13,348 nt of DNA. It comes from CAIOYC01 sp964243985 (GTDB taxonomy: Bacteria > Pseudomonadota > Alphaproteobacteria > Caulobacterales > Caulobacteraceae). The notes beneath the pieces are model-generated. The model saw only the letters and a program-made list of their open reading frames with translations, did not search any database and was not told the DNA's origin. Both the position numbers and the translations under genes were made by a program. Location of the stretch: assembly GCA_964243985.1 (NCBI GenBank), contig CAXTHJ010000072.1:1-13348 (forward strand). The letters run 5' to 3'. Of the stretch, positions 1 through 6,254 are shown in pieces. Positions within the stretch are counted from its first letter, which is position 1. The number at the start of each line of letters is the position of its first letter.

Positions 1-1
1 C

Positions 2-226
2 CCCAAGGCCGCCGCCGCTGCGGACGCCAAGGGCGCCGGAAAGACCTCCGCTCCCGGAACCCCGCCTGAGAACGCCAACCCCTCATCCGGCAAGCCTGTC
101 GCCACCGCCGCGGCCCCTGCCGGCGCGTCCTCGGGCGCTTCGACCTCGGTAAGCAGCCAGACGGGAACCGGCGCGGCGAGCGCGCCGGCGAAGGACACAT
201 CGACGGGCGCGGCGCCGCCCAAGTAG
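2..226 (+). CDS. C-terminal tail of an unidentified Ala/Pro/Lys-rich protein (partial, 5' end outside window)
   Basis: The frame starting at base 2 is open for 74 codons to a TAG at 224-226. The other two forward frames stop at about base 69 and base 150. Third positions are almost all G or C, as in the neighbouring real genes. The peptide is low-complexity, rich in Ala, Pro, Gly, Ser, Thr and scattered Lys, and ends in GAAPPK. Nothing resembles a folded domain, so this is probably a disordered or periplasm-exposed tail of a larger protein. Such tails occur on many alphaproteobacterial envelope and scaffold proteins, so the family cannot be named from this piece. It runs towards the minus-strand MFS gene (convergent). 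Confidence 0.6.
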   Translation, partial: PKAAAAADAKGAGKTSAPGTPPENANPSSGKPVATAAAPAGASSGASTSVSSQTGTGAASAPAKDTSTGAAPPK

Positions 227-248
227 GGGTTGGCTGGCTGCCCATTGA

Positions 249-272
249 CGACGGTCTCTAAATCGACCGTCG
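249..272. terminator. Possible hairpin between convergent genes
   Basis: CGACGGTC and GACCGTCG form a perfect 8-bp inverted repeat around an 8-nt loop (TCTAAATC). It begins 22 bases after the stop of the upstream partial gene. It lies in the gap between that gene and the convergent MFS transporter, where a bidirectional terminator is expected. No T-run follows on either strand, so it is not a canonical intrinsic terminator. It could act with Rho, stabilise the 3' end, or be a chance palindrome. Confidence 0.3.
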
Positions 273-334
273 CAAACCTAGGATTGGTGGCGAGCAGAGC
301 CGTTAAGTGAACGGACGGAACGTGTGTGCGGCGC

Positions 335-1669
335 TCAGTGACGCGCACCGCCTTCTGTGGAAACGGCGCGCACGGTGAAGCCCGCGAGGACAAGAGCAGA
401 AGTCGCGGCGGGAATCGCCATCACGGTCGCCACTTCCCATCGTGTAAAGTGTGCAGCCAACATGAAGCCCGCGATAGCCGGTCCGATCGCGCTGCTGGCT
501 CGGCCGACTCCTACCACGAGGCCTGTCCCCGCGGCCCGGGATGAGGCCGGAAACGTCCGTGCGGTGATCGCATATAAGCCGATCATGCCGCCCATCAGAA
601 AAATCCCGCACACAAATGCGTTGACGTAAAGCAGCGTCAGATGCGCGGGCAGATATCCAAAGATCATGGTCATTACGGCCGCGCCGCTAAAGACGATCAG
701 CATCAGCCTCTTGAGCGGCGCCCACCGGGCCGCCCACCCAATGGCTGCGCCACCGACTATGCCGCCCAAGTTGAAGGCTACGGACGCCCGCGCCGCCTGC
801 GCGGCTGAAAAGCCAAATTGCGCCACGATTTGCGGCGTCCAGCTCAACATGTAGTAAACAGACACGACGAAGAGCGCGTTTATCGCTGTCAGAAGAAGCG
901 TTCGGTCGATCATCCCTTGTCCCAGAAGATCTCGATATCTGGGAGGGACGACCGCAGGATCCGCAGGCGGCAGATGGGAGATCTGCAACGCCTTGCAGCG
1001 AGCGAGGAACAGATTGATCTTGGTCAAGGCGTTCGACGGCCGCCTTGAAAGCAGAAAATGCACCGACTCCGGTAGGCAGAAATAAACCACCGGCCAAAGC
1101 AAGGCCGCGGCGCCGCTTCCCAGCAAGAAGATCGACCGCCAGCCGTAGTGGGGGAGCAGCAGGGCGACCACAAGCCCGCCGACGACCCCGCCAATGGGGT
1201 AGCCGATGGCGGCGACACCCACCGCAACATCGTGCCGCCGGGCGTTCGCATACTCGGCGGCCAAAGGATAGATGACCGAAATCATTGCCCCGATGCCCAG
1301 GCCCGTCAGAATCCGCCAGCCGAGCAGCATCTGTACGGATTGCGCCAGCGCCGTCAGAAGCATTCCGACCGCTAGGATGGCTAAGGTGATCAGGATCATG
1401 GCGCGCCGCCCGATGCGGTCGGCGAAGGGCGCAATGCCGAGGGATCCAATCGCCATGCCCGCAAGGCCTGCAGAAAACACCATGCCCAGGGTCGCTTTGC
1501 TGAGCGACCACTGTTTGACGATGCCTGGAGCGGCGAAGCTCGCCGCCATCACGTCGAAGCCGTCTAGCGCGCATAAGGCTACGGTTATCGCGATGGCCAC
1601 CACCTGGTAGCGGCTCATGGGCGTTGCGAACAGGGTCGCCCGTGGATCATCGCCGGATGTGGAGGCCAT
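335..1669 (-). CDS. MFS transporter, aromatic acid:H+ symporter (AAHS) type
   Basis: This is a 444-residue protein with about 12 hydrophobic segments, the usual MFS length. The first membrane segment carries ALDGFD (D36 and D39), the DGxD signature of the aromatic acid:H+ symporter family (PcaK, BenK, MhpT). The loop between segments 2 and 3 carries the MFS motif A as D84-R-x-G-R-R. These features indicate proton-coupled uptake of an aromatic or other organic acid across the inner membrane; the substrate cannot be read from the sequence. No ring-cleavage genes are nearby. The frame also allows a TTG start at 1684, but the ATG at 1669 is preferred; neither has a strong Shine-Dalgarno. The 227 bases upstream, up to the reductase gene, hold no convincing promoter. 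The gene lies downstream of and in line with the reductase, so co-transcription is possible but not shown. Confidence 0.88.
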   Translation of the reverse strand: MASTSGDDPRATLFATPMSRYQVVAIAITVALCALDGFDVMAASFAAPGIVKQWSLSKATLGMVFSAGLAGMAIGSLGIAPFADRIGRRAMILITLAILAVGMLLTALAQSVQMLLGWRILTGLGIGAMISVIYPLAAEYANARRHDVAVGVAAIGYPIGGVVGGLVVALLLPHYGWRSIFLLGSGAAALLWPVVYFCLPESVHFLLSRRPSNALTKINLFLARCKALQISHLPPADPAVVPPRYRDLLGQGMIDRTLLLTAINALFVVSVYYMLSWTPQIVAQFGFSAAQAARASVAFNLGGIVGGAAIGWAARWAPLKRLMLIVFSGAAVMTMIFGYLPAHLTLLYVNAFVCGIFLMGGMIGLYAITARTFPASSRAAGTGLVVGVGRASSAIGPAIAGFMLAAHFTRWEVATVMAIPAATSALVLAGFTVRAVSTEGGARH

Positions 1670-1896
1670 TGTCACCGGCGCCAACTTGAGAAGATCGCGA
1701 GGCGCGGCGCGGCCGCTTCAAGGTAGCGGAGCAGCTTCATCCATGTCCCCACGTTTTGACCTATGCGCAGATCACAGGCGCACAGAAGCGATACGGATCT
1801 CGTAGCCGGTCGCTCCATAACCAATCCAGGTCAATGACGCAGATTGCAAATTGGCCTCCGCGATTTTCCGAAAGCCTTGCCATGACGATCGAAAGG

Positions 1897-2955
1897 CTAT
1901 TCCAGCCACCCCGCGACATTATTCCCGCCGAAGACCATCCGGCGGATGCTCGGGTGAGTTAGCCCCGCGCTGAACCCCGGCTGAGCGGCGCTGGCCTCGT
2001 TCAAACGCTTCATCTGCGCCTCGCTCAGCTCTATCTCCATCGCATCGATATTGGCCGCCAACTGCGCTGCGGTTCTCGCACCGATGATCGTCGAGGCGAC
2101 GCCGGGGCGCTGCGTGACCCAGCGCAAGGCGACCTGGGACATGGGCCGATCAAGTTCGCCCGCGACTGTCTTCAGGGCAGCGAGCACGTTCCAGTTGCGC
2201 TCAGTAAATTTGCTGTCGCCGAATGGATTGGCGCCGCTGAGCCGGCCGGTGTTCTTGGTGTCCTCGCGGCGGTATTTACCGGTCAGGAAGCCCCCTGCCA
2301 GCGGACTCCACGGCATCACGCCCATGCCCGCCTCACGCGCCGCCGGGAAGTGCTCGCTTTCGACGTCGCGGGCGACGAGGGAGTATTCCACCTGGATGGC
2401 GATCGGACCCGGCACGCGGCGCTCCGCGGCGATGGTCGCCGCCTTCATCGCCAGCCACGCGGGCATGTCCGAAAAGGCGTAGTAGCGGATCTTCCCCGCC
2501 CGCACCAAGTCGCCCAGCGTCTGGACTATCTCCTCGACAGGCGTGACGCCGTCCCAGATATGCATCCAGTAGAGGTCGATATAATCGACCCCCAATCGCT
2601 TCAGCGAAGCGTTCAGCGCCCGGTGAATGTTCTTTGCTCCGGCTCCCCCCGCGTTGGGGTTTCCCGCCCCCGCCTGATTCGGGACCAGCGGACTGGCCGA
2701 GCCGTTGAAGGCGCCGGTCTCCTTGATGAACTGGCCCACCAGCCGCTCGCTTTCACCGCCTGAATAGATGTCAGCGGTGTCGACGAAATTGCCGCCTGCC
2801 GACCGATAGGATTGGAAGATTTCTCGCGACGTCGCCTCATCCGCGCCCCAGCTCCCGGGACCGAAAGTCATCGTGCCGAGCGCTAAAGGACTGACCACAA
2901 GGCCAGACCGACCCAGGGTGCGAAAGGCGTTGAGCGACATGGCGGAGACTTTCAT
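1897..2955 (-). CDS. Aldo/keto reductase family protein lacking the usual catalytic lysine
   Basis: This 352-residue protein has the (beta/alpha)8 aldo/keto reductase layout: an LGRSGLVVSPLALGTMTFG start, NFVDTADIYSGGESE with D59 and Y64 of the catalytic tetrad, LGVDYIDLYWMHIWDG with H132, and a cofactor end with STIIGARTAAQL. Such enzymes reduce carbonyls with NAD(P)H in the cytoplasm. The odd point is residues 79-107, where family members usually have a VLATKF strand bearing the catalytic Lys. Here the stretch reads SASPLVPNQAGAG and contains no Lys at all, while the flanking FIKETGA and GNPNAGG are normal. Neither alternative frame restores a TKF motif. Activity is therefore doubtful. An ATG at 2940 (MSLNAF) is an equally possible start; neither has a clear ribosome site. 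The divergent TetR gene next door suggests repressor-controlled expression. Confidence 0.87.
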   Translation of the reverse strand: MKVSAMSLNAFRTLGRSGLVVSPLALGTMTFGPGSWGADEATSREIFQSYRSAGGNFVDTADIYSGGESERLVGQFIKETGAFNGSASPLVPNQAGAGNPNAGGAGAKNIHRALNASLKRLGVDYIDLYWMHIWDGVTPVEEIVQTLGDLVRAGKIRYYAFSDMPAWLAMKAATIAAERRVPGPIAIQVEYSLVARDVESEHFPAAREAGMGVMPWSPLAGGFLTGKYRREDTKNTGRLSGANPFGDSKFTERNWNVLAALKTVAGELDRPMSQVALRWVTQRPGVASTIIGARTAAQLAANIDAMEIELSEAQMKRLNEASAAQPGFSAGLTHPSIRRMVFGGNNVAGWLE

Positions 2956-3006
2956 AACGGTTGCTACGAAAACCTGATGAACGCCTTGCGCGGCGCCGTC
3001 AACCTA

Positions 3007-3028
3007 TTCCATAGTGTGCGCTATGAAA
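3007..3028. promoter_or_regulatory. Candidate TetR operator between the reductase and repressor genes
   Basis: TTCCATAG-N6-CTATGAAA is an inverted repeat matching at 7 of 8 positions per arm. It is centred on the start region of the TetR-family gene, including its GTG (3014) and ATG (3023). On the opposite strand a TTGACG hexamer (3002-2997), a possible -35 for the reductase, directly abuts it, although no good -10 follows. Size and position suit a TetR-family dimer repressing both divergent genes. Binding is inferred from position and symmetry only. Confidence 0.45.
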
Positions 3029-3643
3029 TCTCTTGATCCGTCGCGCACGCGCGGCCGGCCGCTGTCCTTCGACCGGTCCGTGGCCTTGCGCCAAGCCATG
3101 CTGACGTTCTGGCGTCACGGCTATGAAACGACGTCGATCACCGATCTGACGGCGGCGATGGGCGTCACCACGCCGAGTCTCTACACAGCGTTTGGCGACA
3201 AGAAACGGTTGTTTCTCGAAGCGGCGCGCCTTTATGCAGGTGATCCTGAAGCCATGGCTGAAGCGATCGCTGCGGCGCCGAGCGCGGTCGAGGCCGCCCG
3301 CGCTTTGATGACCGACGCGGCGATCGCCTATACTGGTGAGGAAACCCCAAGGGGATGTCTTCTCGCCAGCGCGACGGCCAGCGGATCTGCAGCGTCAATC
3401 GATGTGCAGGCGGCCGTCGCCGAGGTGCGGCGCCGCCTTCGGCACGCCCTACTGGAACGGATCGAGCGCGACATCACCACCGCAGCCCTGCCCCCGGACA
3501 CAGATGCGGAGGCGCTGGCGGGACTGGTGCTGATCGTTATGCAGGGGATGTCGGTCTTGGCGCGGGACGGCGTGACCCGCGCCGTTCTGCTGGCCTCGGT
3601 GGAGGCGGCGCTCCGCGCTTGGCCGCGATCAACGTGCACTTGA
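3023..3643 (+). CDS. TetR/AcrR-family transcriptional repressor
   Basis: This is a 206-residue protein, a normal TetR-family length. The N-terminal DNA-binding domain (about residues 8-65) reads RGRPLSFDRSVALRQAMLTFWRHGYETTS and then ITDLTAAMGVTTPSLYTAFG, the family's helix-turn-helix, with the LYTAFGDKKRLF end. The remaining residues form a helical ligand-binding and dimerisation domain with an RGCLLASA segment typical of the AcrR-like branch. The ligand is unknown. A GTG at 3014 would add three residues; ATG 3023 was chosen because the GTG lies inside the candidate operator. It is divergent from the aldo/keto reductase, its most likely target along with itself. Its 3' end overlaps the antiporter's 3' end by 15 bp on the opposite strand. 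The DHA2 antiporter is a second possible target, but the palindrome there has a different sequence. Confidence 0.9.
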   Translation: MKSLDPSRTRGRPLSFDRSVALRQAMLTFWRHGYETTSITDLTAAMGVTTPSLYTAFGDKKRLFLEAARLYAGDPEAMAEAIAAAPSAVEAARALMTDAAIAYTGEETPRGCLLASATASGSAASIDVQAAVAEVRRRLRHALLERIERDITTAALPPDTDAEALAGLVLIVMQGMSVLARDGVTRAVLLASVEAALRAWPRSTCT

Positions 3644-5206
3644 GGGTCGCGGCGGCGGCCGGCAGAACGGCACCAAGACGAGGGCGCCGAGGAAGGCGAA
3701 CGCCATCATGCGGAACACCTCGTCGAACGCGGTGGAGAGCGCCTGGCGGCCGATGAGACGCGCGAACTCTCCCCGGGCCAGCGCGGCGGCGCGGGTCGGG
3801 TCGGGCGCAAGATGTCCCATCCGCGCCGCAAGCCGCGCGACGAAGTCCCTCGCCGCGGCTTTACCTGCAAGCGCCTCGCCCAGCCGCTGGGTCGCCCCGA
3901 GCGTCTGGTTGTAGAGCCAGACGTTGGTCACCGCGATCCCGATCGCTCCGCCCAGATTGCGCATCAGGTTAAACAGGCCGGAGGCCGAGCGCAGCTCCGG
4001 CGGAACAAAGCCGATCAGCGCCATGCCGACGCTCGGCACGATACAGAGGGTCGCGGAGAAGCCGCGCAGAAGTTGCGGCCACAGCAGCTGACCAAAGCCC
4101 CACTCCGGACCCATCGCCGAAAGCATCCACAGACTAATCGCAAAAAGGATCAGACCCGGCGTGATGAGAAGGCGTGGATCCACGCGCGTCGACAGGGTGG
4201 CCGCGACGGCCGTACCAAGTAGTTGGCCTCCTCCGGTGACGAACACCGTCAGGCCGATGTCCAGGCTTGAGTACCCCCTGACCCGCGCCAGGAACACGGG
4301 AATCAGATAGGTCGAGGCGTAGACACCAAAACCGATCACCAGGTTGAAGATGCAGGCGAAGGCGAAGGTCGGCTTGCGGAAGGGCGTGAGCTTGACGATC
4401 GGCGCGCCCGAACGAAAGGAGCGTTCGAGGAACAACAGGAAGGCGACGAACGAGAGCCACGCCGCCGTGGCGATCAACGGGTCCGCCAGCCAACCACGCC
4501 TTTGCCCCTCCTCCAGCACGTATTCCATTCCGGCCAGAAACACCGCCATCGCCCCTAGGTGTGACCAGTCGATCCGACGCAACAAGGCGGGATCGCCGCG
4601 ATCCACGCCGCGAATAAAGACCAAAGCCAGGGCGGTCGCGGCGATCCCGGGCAGGACGTTGATGTAGAACAGCCACCGCCAGCCCGCCGTGTCTGTGATA
4701 AGGCCCCCGACGGTCGGGCCAAGGGTCGGGGCAAGCACCGACACCAGGCCGAGGATCGCCGGCACCATGGCCCGGTCGCGTCCGGTGAACATCTGGATGC
4801 CGGTGGAGAAGACGGTCGGCACCATGGCCCCGCCGACAAAGCCCTGGATCGCGCGGAAGGCGATCATGCTGTCGATGTCCCAGGCAAGACCGCACAGGGC
4901 GCTGGCGGCGGTGAACAGCCCCGCCGAGAGCGCAAACACGAGCCTGGTGCCAAGGGCCTGGACCAGGAAGCCGGAGAAGGGGATCATCACCAGCTCGGCC
5001 ATCAGATAAGCCGTCTGCACCCAGCTGATCTCGTCCGGCCCGGCAGAAAGACCCGCCTGCACCTGGGTTAGAGACGCGGCGACGATCTGAATGTCGATCA
5101 GGGCCAGGAACTGCCCAAAAGCCATGACCGCGAAGATCAGGAGCTTGCGCCTGTGCGGAAGGTCCGCCGGCGAGAACGGGCGAAGCATCTCCCCGCTCGC
5201 CGTCAC
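3629..5206 (-). CDS. DHA2-family (EmrB/QacA) 14-TM MFS drug/proton antiporter
   Basis: This 525-residue protein has about 14 hydrophobic segments. DHA2 hallmarks are the first segment FGQFLALIDIQIVAASL, motif C as GLVSVLAPTLGPTVGG (residues 153-168) and the following GWRWLFYINVLPG (175-187). Such proteins export toxic organic compounds in exchange for protons. Motif A in the loop after segment 2 is degenerate: LVQALGTRL in place of the usual Asp and paired Arg. No EmrA/HlyD-type adaptor gene lies alongside, so a single-component inner-membrane exporter is likely. The annotated start is a GTG with no ribosome site of its own, overlapped (GTGA) by the stop of a 20-codon leader ORF. An in-frame ATG at 5188 is the alternative, but its GGGGAG sits directly against it. 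Expression is probably driven by the promoter and palindrome at 5293-5332. Confidence 0.9.
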   Translation of the reverse strand: MTASGEMLRPFSPADLPHRRKLLIFAVMAFGQFLALIDIQIVAASLTQVQAGLSAGPDEISWVQTAYLMAELVMIPFSGFLVQALGTRLVFALSAGLFTAASALCGLAWDIDSMIAFRAIQGFVGGAMVPTVFSTGIQMFTGRDRAMVPAILGLVSVLAPTLGPTVGGLITDTAGWRWLFYINVLPGIAATALALVFIRGVDRGDPALLRRIDWSHLGAMAVFLAGMEYVLEEGQRRGWLADPLIATAAWLSFVAFLLFLERSFRSGAPIVKLTPFRKPTFAFACIFNLVIGFGVYASTYLIPVFLARVRGYSSLDIGLTVFVTGGGQLLGTAVAATLSTRVDPRLLITPGLILFAISLWMLSAMGPEWGFGQLLWPQLLRGFSATLCIVPSVGMALIGFVPPELRSASGLFNLMRNLGGAIGIAVTNVWLYNQTLGATQRLGEALAGKAAARDFVARLAARMGHLAPDPTRAAALARGEFARLIGRQALSTAFDEVFRMMAFAFLGALVLVPFCRPPPRPSSAR

Positions 5207-5265
5207 GGCGTCACGCGCGCCCGAACGACCCCTTCAGCGATCCAGATCGTGGCGGCGGATTTCAT
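5203..5265 (-). CDS. Short leader ORF (20 codons) translationally coupled to the antiporter
   Basis: The reading frame encodes MKSAATIWIAEGVVRARVTP. Its ATG has a GAGG Shine-Dalgarno (5274-5277) at 8-nt spacing, the best ribosome site in this locus. It sits about 30 bases downstream of the predicted transcription start of the antiporter promoter. Its TGA overlaps the antiporter's GTG start as GTGA. This layout fits a leader peptide or coupling ORF that delivers ribosomes to a start lacking its own ribosome site. The peptide resembles no family I recognise, and an untranslated chance ORF remains possible. Confidence 0.45.
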   Translation of the reverse strand: MKSAATIWIAEGVVRARVTP

Positions 5266-5292
5266 GGGGATAACCTCGCCTCGCCGGTCCGT

Positions 5293-5312
5293 AGTATGAT
5301 AATCATCATACT
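5293..5312. promoter_or_regulatory. 20-bp perfect palindrome over the antiporter -10 box (operator)
   Basis: AGTATGATAATCATCATACT has 8-bp arms that are perfectly complementary around a 4-base centre. It covers the -10 hexamer of the promoter that reads toward the antiporter, so a bound dimer would block RNA polymerase. A TetR- or MarR-type repressor is the simplest reading. The core TGATAATCAT also matches the centre of the classical Fur box (about 14 of 19 positions of the E. coli consensus by eye), so iron control is an alternative. Confidence 0.55.
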
Positions 5313-5332
5313 CATTGTAGAGCCGAGTGCAA
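5305..5332 (-). promoter_or_regulatory. Sigma-70-type promoter for leader ORF and DHA2 antiporter
   Basis: On the minus strand, TTGCAC (5332-5327) and TATGAT (5310-5305) are separated by 16 bp, close to the housekeeping consensus. Transcription would start near 5298, giving an untranslated leader of about 33 bases before the ATG at 5265. The -10 box lies within the perfect palindrome at 5293-5312. Confidence 0.55.
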
Positions 5333-5399
5333 GCTTGGCGGATCGATACTAACTCTGCAGCCAAGTTACCGGGCGCCGGCTCGAACAGTTGGCCTTGGC

Positions 5400-6254
5400 T
5401 TAGAGGCGTCGAAAAGCGCTCGGCGCTCCCGAGCCTGACCCGGCCGCATCGATCCGCTTCACGGCGTCCGCCAACACCTCGATGGAGACGCACATGGCGC
5501 TAGCGTTGGCATGCAGGAGCCGGGTTTCGTCCAGCATGATCCCCACGTGCCCCGGCCAGAACGCCAGATCGTTACGCAGCAGCCCCTTCAGGTCTGCGCC
5601 GATCTCCAGCACGTCCCCCAGCGCCCGCTGCTGATCGCTGTCGCGGGGACAGGCATGGCCGCAGGCGTAGAGGGCCTGCTGCACCAGACCCGAGCAATCC
5701 AGCCCGTCCGAGCTGCGCCCGCCCCAAAGGTAGGGCACGCCGAGGAATTGCAGCGCCATGGCGGCGGGATCGTCCGCGAAGGCGCCGATGGCGGCGAGGT
5801 GATGCTCCACCACCCAGCCCGAACCGTGCAGCTTGGCGAACCGGCCTTCACGCGCCTCGACGCAGGCAAAGGCGTTCAGGGACAGGCGGTGGACCACCGG
5901 CGTCTTGATGGAAGGTTCCAGGAAGGCGAACGTCGCCAGCGCGGCGATGCGATGGGTCGGCGGCGGCCCGGGCTCGCCGAGCGACGCCTCCTCAACCCAG
6001 CCCACATACCCGTCGCGGACCGCCTGCCCGAAGACGAAACCGTCCCGCGTTTCCAGCACTTCGAACCCTTCGCCGAACAGGAGCTCGTCGGCCTGCTCCG
6101 CATCGACGTCAGGAGCTTTCAGAATGCCCGCCCGCGCCGCCGTGGCCTGCATGGGCGTCGGCGCGGCATATCGGCGGGCGGAGACGACGCCCTCCAGCGC
6201 AGCGGAGGCTACATCGGCGGTCGCCAAGGTCAGGCGCGCATCAAACCCATCCAT
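5400..6254 (-). CDS. NlpC/P60 (C40) peptidase with N-terminal SH3-like domains
   Basis: This is a 284-residue cysteine peptidase. The C-terminal part (about 165-265) is an NlpC/P60 fold: YLWGGRSSDGLDCSGL with catalytic Cys187, WPGHVGIM with His236, and LLHANA with the third catalytic position His248. The N-terminal 150 residues resemble the bacterial SH3-like modules of YkfC-type dipeptidyl-peptidase VI, including a GYVGWVEEASL strand. YkfC-like enzymes cleave gamma-D-Glu-diaminopimelate bonds in cell-wall peptides. There is no signal peptide, which suggests action on recycled muropeptides in the cytoplasm; that is inference. The ATG overlaps the stop of the upstream aminopeptidase gene as TGATG, so the two are almost certainly co-transcribed and translationally coupled. 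The gap downstream (5333-5399) shows only weak inverted repeats and no clear terminator. Confidence 0.9.
   Translation of the reverse strand: MDGFDARLTLATADVASAALEGVVSARRYAAPTPMQATAARAGILKAPDVDAEQADELLFGEGFEVLETRDGFVFGQAVRDGYVGWVEEASLGEPGPPPTHRIAALATFAFLEPSIKTPVVHRLSLNAFACVEAREGRFAKLHGSGWVVEHHLAAIGAFADDPAAMALQFLGVPYLWGGRSSDGLDCSGLVQQALYACGHACPRDSDQQRALGDVLEIGADLKGLLRNDLAFWPGHVGIMLDETRLLHANASAMCVSIEVLADAVKRIDAAGSGSGAPSAFRRL

Noticed and set aside
687..1574. 295-residue minus-strand frame inside the MFS gene
   Set aside because: An out-of-frame shadow of the AAHS transporter with an Arg-rich composition and no hydrophobic segments.
1675..1824. Minus-strand frame of about 48 codons starting MERPATRS just upstream of the MFS gene
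   Set aside because: No ribosome site, no recognisable sequence and unconvincing composition; its closeness to the MFS start is probably chance.
4134..4895. 253-residue minus-strand frame inside the DHA2 gene
   Set aside because: An out-of-frame shadow of the antiporter on the same strand.
5203..5493. 96-residue minus-strand frame ending at the antiporter start
   Set aside because: The upstream part runs through the NlpC/P60 3' end, the promoter and the palindrome. Only the last 20 codons have a ribosome site, and these were kept as the leader ORF.
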